DNA from: Pisolithus tinctorius
Lineage: Eukaryota; Basidiomycota; Agaricomycetes; Boletales; Pisolithaceae
Reading direction: 5' to 3'
DNA: 64,000 bases
Assembly (NCBI GenBank): GCA_024663395.1
Contig: JANFAH010000070.1
Span: 1-64,000, forward strand
A model generated the notes under the pieces. That model worked only from the letters and a program-made list of their open reading frames with translations, had not been told where the DNA came from and searched no databases. This document shows, one piece after another, positions 34,157 through 46,381 of this stretch. The stretch's first letter is position 1, and each line of letters begins with the position of its first letter. Both the position numbers and the translations under genes were made by a program.

Positions 34157-37100
34157 TCATGAAGCCAAGAGCGGTGATAACTGATCCCCTCCCAAGCTCA
34201 GACGGTGACCCCTGCTCCGGGCAGATGGCTTGCGAGTGAGTGGCGTAGATTGAGAAGTCGCACGCGGAACATTAGTATCAATGTGAAGGCCTTCAGTTTC
34301 ACTAATTGGACTCGACAACTCGTCATCGCCGTAATGAGCATGATGCAAACCAGTTGATCTCCCCCAGCTCGAAGGCGGCTTCAACCTGTCGATCCATCGC
34401 AGGGTTTGGATGCTAACATTGCGGACCTTACAGCTCCGGCATTTCCATCCCATTGGGCCCTGTGTGCTCGCATGACTAGTACTGTGGGCATCAAGACGAG
34501 AGCTAGCCAGCCGCTTCGCATACTCCGCAACATGCGTTTTGTCTGAGGTCGCGGACAACCGACGAGGGTCGGACGGAAGGAATAATGGCAACATATGGCG
34601 AGAGTCCAGAAGTTCTCCCAATACCTGAGGAGCCCTCGGGGGCTCCCATGTAGATTTGTCAAAGCTTCGATTAAACAGAGGGTCGATGCCGTGTCGATTC
34701 GCAGTGTTTTCTGTGAAGACGCTAGGAGTTTTGGGGTTTCCGGGGTTGCCGCTAATAACAGAGCTGTCATCAAAGTCGTGTTCGCGCTCACGTTCGCCGA
34801 TCTGTCTCGTAGAGGTCAGCTTACTTTGGATGATCAACCGCGTCGACTTACCTCCTTGCGCAACGCTTCTACGCCCATCTTCACTCGATGCCGTTCCCAG
34901 TCCTTTTGTAGTTGCGTCAGATATTGGATACACTCATCATCCATGCGGCCCTCGCTGACTTCATATTTGTAGTCGCGAACGGCACGCCGCATCTAGAATC
35001 GAAAACATCAACCACAATAGAATTAAGAGTAAGAACATTAGCGACCTGGAGGGGGTTGACGTTCCTCATAACTTGTATCGTTGCAACCAGATCTGAGAAA
35101 TCACTGATAGACGACAGCCGCTAGAAAAAACTATTAGTTGTAATGGAATTGAGCACCAGACTACCAATACCTGCAGCCATGTAATAAGGTCCTTGACAGG
35201 AGAAAAATGTGCTTTAATCCCACAGGGCAAATCCATGGCATCAATCCAATCTTCAAGCGCGCTCAAATTCATGCCAATCTGGGTGGCCCGAGATCTTCAC
35301 CTACTCAGATTGCAGCGCAAGTACATGGTCATGGAACACACACCTGCATAGAATTTTTTTCCGCGTCAGGATACGATTGAACATCTCACCTACATAAATC
35401 AGTCGGTCATTTGTATACACCACTCGATGACAATCAACTCACTTGATGTCCAATACATCACTTGTGACCAGAATTGCGTGGTCAGCGCTGGGTTGATATC
35501 CGATAACGTCAATAGTACATGCAATGCCGTAAGGAAAGCAAGCAACTCCCGCAGACCGTTGGGCGCTGAACTCTCTAAATTGTCTGTGCTGGTGGGGGTG
35601 GCTGGCACCTTCGCACGAGAAAAAGTGTGCCGAAGTGAAGATAATGTCTTCGGAGTGGTAGGAGGGCCATTAATTAACTGGACGGATGGAGATGGAGGAC
35701 GTGGTGGAGGAAGCGGAGGCGGTGATGATACTCCGTTGCGGATAGAAGCATTTGGGGTTGAATTGGGAGCCTTCTTCTTAGTGCCGAACGGCCGCAGAAA
35801 CGACCACTCGGATTCAAACTGCACCGTATCGGCAGGTATCAAGGAATTCTCCAATAGCGCAGCATCCAGCAATTGGTCTATCTTCCTTTCCGCAAAACGA
35901 ATGATAAAGACTGGAATCGACGTTTTCAGCACGAGTCAAGAAGACGCCAGGAAGCTCTTCACCAAAGACAGAGTTAATCACTTGTTCTAGGAGCTCAAAT
36001 GATCCAAGCATTTCACAAGCGTCGTTTATCGAATTGTCGCATTGCATAAGGTGAAGCCATATGACTACGTTGTGTAGCCAGAAAATCAAACATGTGACGT
36101 CTTCTGAGTTGTTCTGCAAGGCCATGGAGTAAGAAAACGAAACTCTAAGCCAACACTCACAAAGAATTTCTCCTCGATAACATCAGTGGCCCCGAGGATT
36201 AGATCCTCCAACCAGGTTGAATCGCACATCAGGTACGCGAAGCGCGCCATCAAATAAAGCGCATTAGCGGGTTCAGTATTCCGCGCAGTTGCACGGAAGT
36301 TTGTTATGATCGCTTCGAAAATGTCGTGTAAGTCTTGAGGAGACCAAGCAAGCATAGACGTGAAGTCCAAAGACGGTGTCTGTGCCGGACATCAGCCTTG
36401 TGCATGAGCAGTTGAGCCTTCGCCACTCACATATATTTCGTCGTTGGAATCGTCATCCTCTTCAGAGTCAGACTCGTCGAATGACATTTCGGTCTCGTCA
36501 TCTCCCCACCACTGAGGAGGAACTTCTATTATCTTGGATATGTTCTGATGTATGCCTTTTCGTCTTTCTCTCCGTTTAATTCGTTCATCAAGTGCTCTGC
36601 GTCTCTGCTCCATTCGGCCCCCGGTCCAACCTTCGCTGCGCATGGCCTCTTCTAACAAAATAGCTATATCCTCGCGTCCGGGGAGAGGGGTATGAGCTGT
36701 CACTATGTCAAGTGGCGTCAACTGCCTCTGCGTCACCGAGAACGGTGAACATCCGTGTGTCATCAAATGGGATACCAGAGTTGGAGGTGCCAGCAATGCA
36801 GCGTGGTGAAGGGGTGTCCAGCCGGCTGCCGGAGAGATGAGAGAGCTCTTAGAAACAAACGAAACTACGTACCTTGATCAGAGCTGTGCACATCAGCACC
36901 TTGGGCGATGAGAAGACGAACGCATTCTTCGCGTTCAACGTCTCTCTCGGACTCTGCACCGAACCCCTGTATAGTCTGGCTGAGGACGCCAAGGCCATCG
37001 TCATCACGCGAATCGAGATCGACGTAAGACCGAGCCTGCTTGTCGCATAGTAGATATTGAAGAAGACTGAGATCGCTGAACAGACAGGCACGCGACAGAC

Positions 37101-37254
37101 AATGGGAGACGAGTTCGGCCTTTTGTGAGGGGTTCAACCCGGAATTTGTTGACAACAGCGGAGGAATCTGGTTGGGACTCGGATACAATGGGTGCAGCTC
37201 TGGTTCTGGGATCAGGTCTAAAGGACGAAGCGTTCCATGGTGGAGCTCAGCCAT
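34157..37254 (-). CDS. Ankyrin-repeat and DIL (dilute) domain protein
   Basis: Exons on - include 36873..37254, 36431..36825, 36161..36379, 35963..36113, 35443..35910, 35344..35389 and 35171..35294, then further exons to the stop at 34157. The N-terminus has ankyrin repeats (LLIAQGADVHSSDQ, GWTPLHHAALLAPPTLVSHL) and a coiled, charged linker. A DIL domain follows: AWSPQDLHDIFEAIITNFRA, CLIFWLHNVVIWLHLMQ, FWSQVMYWTSSEMFNRILTR and GMNLSALEDWIDAMDLP. In class V myosins the DIL domain is the cargo-binding tail; here there is no motor. Fungi including fission yeast have such ankyrin-DIL proteins of unclear role. A Pro-rich insert (PPPLPPPRPPSPS) lies inside the DIL region. The C-terminal ~250 residues are low complexity, and an extra intron near 34390-34430 cannot be excluded. 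Confidence 0.85.
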
Positions 37255-37557
37255 GCAGGCCGAACAAGATGTCGTGGTAGGAAGAGAGCAGCCCGAGCGC
37301 GTCGGGGTGAGAGTGAACGGTTGCTGTTATACTTTTTGCAAGAAATCGCGGGAGTTGGACAGTAACGAAACAGTTACACAAAGACCTTGAATAGGATACT
37401 ACAGTGAGGTGCCCTCTGCTACTCTAGTGATCTGTTTTGTCTGATCACTCTCGGAGTCGGTGACAGTACACTACTAGTCCACTTCGCCGTCACATGGAGC
37501 TTACCGGAATAAGTTACCACGTACTTTCACTCTTTACCACTACACATCGTCAGAAAG
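37255..37557. promoter_or_regulatory. Divergent promoter region, ankyrin-DIL / RRP15
   Basis: 303 bp between opposing start codons (37254 and 37558). No distinct motif noted. Confidence 0.45.
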
Positions 37558-38339
37558 ATGGGAACCTCGATGGAAGATGACGACACTGGTGCATCCGTCG
37601 TGTCAGAGGCTTTTTCGTCTGCGGCCGAGGGCGAAGGCGCCGAAGAATGCAGCTCACGGGTTGATACAGACGACGAAGTTCCTCGTGCAAGCGCAAGTAA
37701 AACAAAGGGGACGCTAAAACGCAAGAGGCGCGCCACTGGGCCGTCGCAGTTTGGAACAATTCTCCAGTCTCTCCTGGAGACGGAGACACCTTCTGCCCTC
37801 CCGCTTTCTCTAAAGCCTTCCATAGCGCGTCAACGCAATGATGCAAAGTTAGAACTAAAAGCCAGGAAGATGATCCAAGTCGAGAGGAAAGAAAAGGAAG
37901 ATAGAGGTCGAATAAGGGGTGTCATCGAAGGATGGGGTGCAGAAAGCGAACGATCTCTCCGCAAAGTAGCGCAAAGAGGAGGTAGGTCTGAAAGCAAATC
38001 TACTCCGTATTGCTAACGACTGTCCCCGGATCAGTTGTCAAGCTTTTCAACTCGATACAGCAATCACAGATGGCAGCGGCAGCGGAAGAAGCAGAGGCAT
38101 TGGGGGCTCGTGGCACCGGCAAACCAACGCTGCCTGCACCTACATTGGACAACCATGGCAAAGGAAAGCGCAAAAACAAGCAGAAAGATAACTTGATAGG
38201 GAGAGGCAAAGAGTGTATGTACATCGTACGCAACTCACACGTCTCCCGAACTGACGCGACCACCAAAAAAGTTGCTGTGGACAAGGACAGTTTCTTCGAC
38301 CTCATTAGATCTGGTGGAACACTGGTGTCAAAAGTATAG
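37558..38339 (+). CDS. RRP15: Ribosomal RNA-processing protein 15
   Basis: Exons 37558..37981, 38035..38214 and 38272..38339 give 223 residues. An acidic Ser-rich start is followed by a basic bipartite signal (KGTLKRKRRATG). The family core is QFGTILQSLLE, then RVKL-like KLFNSIQQSQ, and the C-terminal VDKDSFFDLIRSGG. Rrp15 is a pre-60S factor needed for 27S pre-rRNA processing in the nucleolus. The last intron uses GTATGT at 38215. Confidence 0.88.
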
Positions 38340-38444
38340 TATTAGCCCCTATGTATTATGTAATCCAATCGGTAAACCGTGGATCCTGCCCTAAAGATAA
38401 GCTGGCTGTTTAAATTTCGCGACCATCTCTTGCTGTAGGTTTTT

Positions 38445-39629
38445 ATGGTTTGTCTTCCTTTTCCGCCTGTGATGAACTGGCACTTAGAGATCCGTGTGGT
38501 GACCTTTTCTTTTAGCCTCCCAAGATATCGATACGCAAGGAGGAATGGGAGCGGCGCCTTCACGAAGTCCAGGTGACGAAAGAGTGAGTGTTCAACCCTT
38601 GTGGTACTTGACTGGATGAAATACATCATTGGGAATCTCTCTGAGAGTACGTTGATGTGTCAAATTGCATGTATTATCTGATTTCGTCTTGTTCCTTTGA
38701 TTATTCTTTCGTTCGCAAGAATTCTGATGCCAGCGTTTTCTCCAGTGATCTCAACCGTCTTATTATGGACTATCTCGTCATTGAAGGGTATAGGTCAGCC
38801 GCTGAAGAATTTAGTAGTGAAGCGGGCGTGGTTCCCCCCGTGGATTTCGAAAGTATCGAGAGCAGGATGGTAATTCGCGAAGCTTTGCAACGCGGTGACG
38901 TCGAGGAAGCGATCACCCGGGTCAACGACTTGAATCCAGAGGTAAGCTTGTCGTTACCGAGGCACTGCATAGCGGGTGGTGGCAGAGGATTAATCCGTTT
39001 CATGCACCACTCTCAGACTTCTAAGAAGTCGGTGATGAAATCTGTAAACGAAATCTTCAGTCTTCAACATGATGCTCCTCCGCTTATTATTGTTGATATG
39101 TGACCATGCATGATGCTGATAAGTTGTGGGCAGATACTTGATACAAATCCAGCATTGTATTTTCGCCTGCAACAGCAGAGACTAATAGAGCTGATACGAC
39201 AGAGCCGCATCGCCGAGGCTTTACGGTTTGCTCAAGATGAACTGGCGCCGAGGGGTGAGGAGAGCCCGGAATTCTTGGCTGAGTTGGAACGGACCATGGC
39301 ACTCTTGGCATTTGACTCTACATCTTCGCCACCGCCTGCGATCACTGATTTGTTGTCACCGGCTCAACGAATGAAGACGGCTGGCGAGGTGAATGCCGCT
39401 ATTTTAGAGAGTTTTAGTCAGGGAAAAGAGGTTAAACTAGTGCAGCTGCTGAAGCTTCTTTGTTGGGGAGAGAGCATGCTTGAGGAGCGTGCTGACTTTC
39501 CAAAGGCAAGTGTCCCGCCATAATATGCTATCATCTTGGGGATTTACTGAGGGCATTGCGGTACAGATTGACATGCGGAGAGGCGGGAAGAAGGTGGAAG
39601 GGAGCGAGGAGTTATCGATGCACGAGTGA
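38445..39629 (+). CDS. GID8: GID/CTLH E3 ligase scaffold subunit Gid8
   Basis: Coding exons ~38518..38583, 38746..38941, 39134..39505 and 39567..39629 join in frame. A candidate first exon is only the ATG at 38445-38447, followed by GTTTGT. The protein (~230 residues) has EEWERRLHEVQVTKDDLNRL, a LisH motif (IMDYLVIEGYRSAAEEF), CTLH (ESRMVIREALQRGDVEEAI) and CRA (AQRMKTAGEVNAAILESFSQ). Gid8 holds the GID ubiquitin ligase together, which degrades gluconeogenic enzymes in yeast. The intron at 39506 has a GC donor (AAG|GCAAGT). Start exon assignment is the weak point; the rest is secure. Confidence 0.85.
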
Positions 39630-40060
39630 TGCCAGTGTCGTATAGTCTATTCTGTTAGGATATGTGGACATGTTACACCACATGGTTGGTGTTTTCCTCA
39701 TGGAATGCAGAGGGTGTCACTTGACCAGTGAGCTCATGTATGATTAATTGATTGGACATGCCAGGACACGCCCTTGCCGGGTCTTGGGTCGCGTGGACCC
39801 ATCGTGGTCGTCGTTTCTTAGTGTCTTAAGGCCATGTCTCTGCTTATGTCAGCCGTCCGCTGATCTCTCACTTGCTCATCGTCTGCGAGAGGCATTTTGT
39901 TGCATTAGTTCAGCCCAGCTTGTTTTCCTTCTTTCTGGCACACTCTGCCAACCCTTCTAAGCTTCCCGTCTGGCCCCTCGAATAGTAGCTGGTGCGCGTT
40001 TCACCCGATTTGACGAGCAATCCGTTCATCTGGAGATCAGGCGACGTTGCATAGCAGCGC
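39630..40060. promoter_or_regulatory. Upstream region of BCK1
   Basis: 431 bp between GID8 stop and BCK1 start on the same strand. It holds the GID8 3' flank and the BCK1 promoter; no further gene is seen. Confidence 0.4.
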
Positions 40061-43000
40061 ATGCCTCCCCCTCTCATGTCTGAGGACAACAGGTCCAACC
40101 ACGCGAGAGGTCGACGTGTGCTCGTCCTCTCAAATCCCGATCCAGGCGACTCAAGCAGTAGCGAAGACGACCGTCGTCGAGTTCGCCCGCAGCCCCCGAC
40201 ATCTGACTCTTCTCTACACCAGCCTTCGCCTCCGCCTGTTCCGCCGTCACCTTATCGCCCCATAAAACCGGGGCCCCCCACGCCCCTAACAACGGACCTC
40301 CCTCGTCATATCACGTCTTCCCATTCAAACCCCACCCTCTCTTCTCCTTCTAGCCAAAGCTCTAACGCCGTCGAATCCACTCCGCCGCCCAGTACTCCTG
40401 GTCAGGTTGTGCCGCCAGACATCGCAGCCCCTTCGTTTACTCATGATGACGGTTCTTCCGTAAATGAGCGCACAGAAGTGCACCACCCCAACCGCTTGCA
40501 AAAGCTTTCGGATAAGATCTGGAAGTCTCGTAGGCCATCTTCACATCGACCAATCGAACCGGAGTCATCTGGAAACGTGTGTAATCATCGTTCTGTATCT
40601 GCTCTCCGAATGCTTACTAGTTTTACTTGTAGTCTTCTTCGTGTCGCTTGCCCAATTCAAAGTCACAGGGCCGAGCTGTTGTTATCATGGTCACGTACGA
40701 TTGCCATGCTTATACGGCTGTCGATGTAACATCCCCAAAGAGTGCTGCATTCATCTGGGAGCGAATTTTCACCGAGGTACGTTTGACTCCTATCCTATGG
40801 ATATTACTCGTCTGACCTATGCTACAAAGCTCAAAATTCCAGACGAAGATCAGTCATCTGAGTTTGCTATTTACCGAACACAAGTGAGCAAGGCAGCTCT
40901 GGGAGAAGCCTTGAGCCACGAGAGCTTATTCCGGTTGGTCCGAGACCACGGAGATGCGGAAGGCAGTCTAAAATTTCTCGTGTGCCACCCGCAAGCGCGA
41001 GTGCAGGAGTCTTCCTTACCTACCTCACCAGTATTGTCAATTCCTCCGCCTCCGTCTGTCTTCGGCCCGCTTGTCCCTCGATCGAAACCATCCAAGTCCT
41101 CTCGTCAAGAGAGCATTTCTTCTGAGGACCCCGCACCAGACACCGGCTATGAGCCTTCAGCAGTATCCGATGATTTTGAGGACGAGCATAGGAGTACGAT
41201 ACGCCCTCAGCAGTTCGCTGCAAATTTCCCGAGGAGCTTCGTCTCGCCTTCCCAGGGTCCACGTTACGACAATCGTCAACCCCCGTCACCTGCCTCGGCC
41301 AAACTGTCTTATTCTGGTGACAGGCGCAGAAAGTTTGAGGCTGATCACAATCAAGGAATAGCTTTACCTGCATCTCCCTCTCCTCCGGTCTCGGAAGATG
41401 TATTAACCCCTCCGCGTCAGCATGTCCGCAGAGGCTCGAACGCACAGGACGTTGAACAAACCCCCCGTGAGAACGACCGGAGCACTGATCATGCGGATAA
41501 GGAGTGGTCGCGCAATCAGCCCAGTCCTCTCGGAGCACTCAGCAGATGGAAAATATCTAACCAACGCCGTCGAGGCAGTCCGTCTACTTCAGATGACCTG
41601 ACCAGCGAGAGATGGGCCCTGCCCCCCAAGGAACAAGATTCAGCAAACAATAAGTCTTCCACAGTGATGACCAGATCGTCCTCGTTTAAAAAGAAGGTGC
41701 CTAGGTTGGATGGACCTCCTGTACCTCGACCACGTCAACCACCGCGCAGAAGCGGTGGACAACCTGCACCAGCTGGTCACATGGTCGCCTGGAAGGCATC
41801 AGATAAACCCCTGAAGAGTGCAAAGAGCATGGATATGCTCAAAGTAATTCCAACAGGCGCTCCACATCTTCGCACTTCACCGAGTCGCCCGCAACTGCAT
41901 GTTTCGGCGAGTACTGGTCTTCCTATCCCCATCAGGCCTCTTCCGCTCACCCAACCGTCTGCTGCTGAGCCCGCAAGTTCGGAACCCGGGCAATCCACAC
42001 GATCTTTCTTGCAGTCTCCTCCTGCGAATGTTTCGGGCGCTGCTTATCCATCACTTTCCCAGGAGTCATGTTCGGGACCACAAACCACATCTCCTTCACA
42101 ACAGAGATATCTCAAGCCGATTGATGCTTCGGTTGCAGAACCCCCCCGCGAGCGGGAGATTCAACGTGCATACACTGGTATGCATAACCCGTCTCACTCC
42201 ACTGGATCCCTTTCCAAGTTCGGAGAGACACCACTCCGAGAGGAAGGCTATGGGGTCCCTACATTGCCTGCGTCCTTGCGTCCTGGAGCCTACAGCAATA
42301 CAGCGCGTTCGTATGACTCCCCAGACACTCCTCGCAGCCCTGTGGGTGCTTCGGGTCCGAGGAACACTTCCACAAGCTCCAGCATAGGCTCATATTCCTC
42401 TTCTGGTACTATGGTTCCATCTAGGCAATTATCCTCTTCAACCGGGGAAGATACTTTGTCCGAATCAACTTTCCGGCCAGATGATAGAGATAAGCTGATT
42501 TGGGACCTGAAAAGTCTAGTTGCCTCGCAAAACGCTCAGCAGATTGACTCCAGTCTGCAAGAAGACAGCATCGGTTCCAACGACTCCTATGGTACCGCGA
42601 CTGAAGACTTGTGGTCTCGTAGGCCAATTAGCCAGATGGTGCACGAGACGGATAAGAATCGTTTAGATGCGAGCCTCCAACCCAGCCCCCGACCAGCACT
42701 CAATGTCATCACGCAAAGCCACATTGCCAATACTCGCGGCGTTCCCCCGAACTTTCCTCCACCCCCAGACTACATCCCCCAACTTCAACCACAACCTCGA
42801 CAAGCACGTCCTCGTACAGGTCTTAAGGGTAACACCTTCGAAGAGTCTACTTGGGCTCGCCGTCCTCCGCCTGAAGACGTTTTCGACCGTCTAGAAGAGT
42901 TCTTCCCTGAACATGACCTTGACAAACCGGTCATTGATGCGAACTCGGGCGGAACGTCTCCGACTGCTACAGAACACGCATACGGCATTCCTCCTGATGA

Positions 43001-44336
43001 TAGAGAGAGGTTAACAGGCATGCGGGGTAAGAAGTCCATTCGTATTGTCGCGGAGGAACACAAGAGGCGCATCGATCGCACATCGAGGGTGGAATCTACT
43101 TACAGTAGTAACATGATCCGCAAGAGAAGCACCAAGCTCTGGGGAGGTCGTCTTGAAGAAGTGACAACCTCACAGAAAAAGCCGACATACGCTAAGTCAT
43201 TACCCGAAAGTCCATCTGGTGGTCCAAGACGTATGTTTTCCATTCGGTTACCCAATGCCATCCTAATTCCTCGTGACAGCAATCTTCAAATGGGTGCGCG
43301 GAGAACTCATAGGGAAGGGAACCTATGGCCGTGTCTACCTTGCTCTCAATGCTACCACCGGCGAGATGATTGCTGTGAAACAGGTAGAAATTCCAACCAC
43401 TGCCAGTGACAAGAACGACAGTCGTCAGGTCAACTTCGTGCAAGCACTGAAGATGGAAAGTGAGACGCTGAAGGACCTCGATCATCCCCATATTGTCGCG
43501 TACCTTGGATTCGAGGAGACACCGAACTTCTTGAGCATGTAAGGTTCTTGATTTTTCTCGGACCAGAAATGTCAATATTTTCCAGATTCTTGGAGTACGT
43601 TCCCGGAGGGTCGGTTGGCAGCTGCTTGCGAGATCACGGAAAGTTTGACGAATGCGTTACAAAATCATTTACCGCTCAAATCCTTTCCGGTTTGGCATAT
43701 TTGCATTCGAAGAATATTATCCACAGGGCATGTCGTTGTCTCCTATATCTGAATTCGTCTAAATTTGTTCTTTGGCAGGATTTGAAAGCAGACAACATAC
43801 TGGTCGAAAAGACTGGTATCTGCAAGATTTCTGATTTCGGGATTTCCAAACGCACCGACGATGATCAAGGTGCTTTCACCGCCATGCAGGGCACCGTTTT
43901 TTGGATGGCCCCGGAAGTAATTGGTAGCCAGAGGGGGAGAGGGTACAATTCCAAGGTTGACATATGGAGTGTTGGGTGCGTCGTCCTTGAGATGTGGGCT
44001 GGCAGACGACCATGGCCGGATGAAGATTTCTTCACGGTAATGTACAAGGTAAGGATGCGGGCTTGTCATTCATTCCGGACGTCTAACAACTTCGAAAATA
44101 GGTTTCGCACAACGGAGAATCTCCGCCTATACCGTCGGACGTTATCCTCTCTGACCTGGCACGGGATTTCAAAGACAGGTGTTTCGCAGTGTGAGTGCCA
44201 GCCAGCTTTGTTTTCTTCTTGTGGCACTCACACCTTAGGATATAGGGACCCCGAGCTGCGTGCAAACGCCGCTGAATTAATTAAACATCCATACCTGATC
44301 CTCCCGGAGGGCTGGACATTCAACGACTTCAAGTGA
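40061..44336 (+). CDS. BCK1: MAP kinase kinase kinase of the cell-wall integrity pathway (Bck1-like)
   Basis: Exons 40061..40576, 40663..40776, 40830..43230, 43280..43538, 43586..43727, 43779 onward, ending TGA 44334-44336; about 1,290 residues. A Ras-association-like region near residues 175-260 (YTAVDVTSPKSAAFIWERIF; KIPDEDQSSEFAIYRTQ) is typical of basidiomycete Bck1. A long Ser/Pro-rich linker follows. The kinase domain starts near 1013: GKGTYGRVYLA, MIAVKQVE, IIHR|DLKADN, DFGISKR and MAPEV. It phosphorylates the MAPKK of the Slt2/Mpk1 pathway under wall stress. The HRD motif is split by a 51-nt GC-AG intron (43728-43778). The final junction near 44180-44245 is uncertain between two donors. 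Confidence 0.9.
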
Positions 44337-44593
44337 ACCCATAGAATTGAATCTTGCATATTACTCCATCCAACTAGGTGATCGGTTCCAGATTCTTCCT
44401 CATCTATTTTCCAAATGCTTGGGTCATGTTGCTTCATCTGTTCTTAGCGATAATTCAGGATGTATTGATAGCAATGATCTTAGTACTGGCGCTGGTGCGC
44501 GAATTCAGTTTCACATTTTTGCTTGCATGAGGATGATGATTTCTTTACGGGCAATATGTCCGACGATACGGGGTAACACGAACCAGTGTGCTC

Positions 44594-45347
44594 TTACGCC
44601 CTACTCCATCGACTCCCTTTGAAATTGATCTGGACAGGGAGGCGTGCCTGAAGGATCGGAAAATAAGCGAAAGGATGTAACAAGATGTCATAGTACTCAC
44701 GTTCTCGTCGTAGTCTACCCAATCGTTGTCCTGGAATTCCACTTCAAATGATTGGCCCTTGATGCCGTTGCATGCCCAAGTCCCCCTCTGCTGGTCCATC
44801 AACTAGGTCGAAAACTGATAGGGCTCCGCAACTCACAGGGTCAAAACCAACAAATTCCAAACCCCTGCACTCGATCACAAGAAGTTCCGCAAAGTTACCA
44901 GAATCGCTATAGGGACGAACAGCAGCGGAGGGGTCAAACTTTGCAGAGCTTTCTCGTTTGCAGTTTCCACAACGCCAAACGAAATGGGCAGTGGCGTGCT
45001 TGCCTCCACTAAGCTCGCGCTCTTGCTAAGCAGGATTTGACAACGGAGGTTGGGCCGACAAATCAAGATAGCGGGACGGGGGGGACTCACCACACGATTA
45101 ACCGACACGGGCTTTGGGTGCATCTCATGACAAGAAGTACAGGTGACCTATCAAATAGATGGATGAACTGTACTTGTCTGTAAGGGCATCAGATTGATAT
45201 ACCTTGAAGAAGAAATCAAAATCGTTGGAAGAGGGTCTCAGATCCGTGACATTCTCTAGGTCTGCTTGGATCTCCAACTTCAAGCGCTGGAAGTACAGAT
45301 GGAGCACCTTCTGGTGGTGAAGTCCGTGGACAGGTACTTACTACCAT
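44594..45347 (-). CDS. CXXC-motif zinc-binding protein (UPF0587 / DUF866)
   Basis: Six exons start with a 6-nt exon (45342..45347, ATGGTA), then 45203..45307 and 45091..45147, and three more to the stop at 44594. The protein (~170 residues) reads LKLEIQADLENVTDLRPSS, FFFKVTCTSCHEMHPKPVS, HFVWRCGNCKRESSAKFDPS and LLVIECRGLEFVGFDP. Two CxxC pairs (CTSC, CGNC) bind zinc in the human C1orf123 homolog. The role is poorly known; links to metal or copper chaperones have been proposed. The gene diverges from mS35 across 154 bp. Confidence 0.88.
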
Positions 45348-45501
45348 GACCAGCGAACTGCGGCCTATAGAATCGAGATCAATGGCAAGTGGTACTACTA
45401 CTACAGTGGCACTAATAGCTATCTACATCATGTGCGTTTGTACTTGTTTGTGTCACAGACATTGAAATGTCAGCCCAAATCGAAGGTGCACTGGCCCAAA
45501 A
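45348..45501. promoter_or_regulatory. Compact divergent promoter, CXXC protein / mS35
   Basis: Only 154 bp lie between the two start codons, so both transcripts share this promoter space. Confidence 0.5.
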
Positions 45502-46381
45502 ATGTGGCGAGCCCTGCGGTGTCAAGCTAGTCCCCTGCTGAGCACGGCCAGATTCTTCAGTTCTTCAGTCGCTCGAACACGACAAAGGGTTTCGCGCAAT
45601 ATTCCACTAGCAGACGACTTGGCAGAATGGGATTTGGAAGCGGATTTCTCAGAGTTTCAGGGTGATGATATACCCGCTACCGGACACATGTACTTGGACC
45701 AGCAGCGCCAGGTCGCCCATTACCTACGCCTCATCGAAAATGAATTGCCCGAACTGGTTGGTAAGTAGGGCGAGTGACTCGTCAGACATCATCGCTGAAT
45801 GAGGTTCTAGCCTTCCGCAAGCCTTTCGTCCCACCGTCGGCTTCGACTCCCCTCGTCGTCCGGTCTGTAGACTATGCCGGTGAGAGTCATCCGGCAACCG
45901 TCAAGCGTAGTGTCGTGGTTCCAGTCGCGCAACTACCGCTGAAGAACGAGGCTGCTGTACACAGAGCCAAGTTACTTGCCGGAGTGCGTTGGTCGACAGA
46001 GCCGCCGAAGAATTCTGGAGTGCAATGCAACAGCGAAGAGGGGAAGCATGGCTACATAAAAATTTCGTGCGAAGACTTCCCTCGACCATCGATGAACTTG
46101 AAATGGATTAGTGACACGATCGACGGGCTCGTTGCCGAAGCCAACGTGAGCTTTTTGTTCTGCCTACATGTTCGTATTTTCATTGTCTTCTCCAGGATGA
46201 AAATCACAAGACTTACCAAGATCTGCCCCTCGACACGAGACACCTAGAAGCGCAGGTCATGAAAGCTAAGGAAGGTGAACACGCACGAGGCAGAAATCGT
46301 CGACCGAGCATAAAGGACTTCCCTACCGAATGGCTTGCGCGATCGGTATCTCAAAGCGTGCAGCCAACAACCAATTCGTAG
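45502..46381 (+). CDS. RSM24: Mitochondrial small-subunit ribosomal protein mS35 (Rsm24 family)
   Basis: Exons 45502..45760, 45811..46145 and 46196..46381 encode 259 residues. A clear mitochondrial leader is present (MWRALRCQASPLLSTARFFS). The mS35 core follows: VRSVDYAGESHPATVKRSVV, VAQLPLKNEAAVHRAKLLAG, CEDFPRPSMNLKWISDTIDG. The C-terminus carries KEGEHARGRNRRPSIKDFP. mS35 is part of the mitoribosome small subunit. The neighbouring promoter is shared with the zinc protein. Confidence 0.86.

Noticed and set aside
34380..34440. Extra intron near the C-terminus of the ankyrin-DIL gene
   Set aside because: Candidate donor GTAAGG with acceptor GACAG leads to an immediate stop, so the uninterrupted frame was kept.
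40464..43409. A 981-codon open frame starting inside BCK1 exon 1 and reading through its first introns
   Set aside because: Its start lies in a different frame from the BCK1 N-terminus and it crosses clear introns; only the middle part (40830-43230) is the true BCK1 exon.
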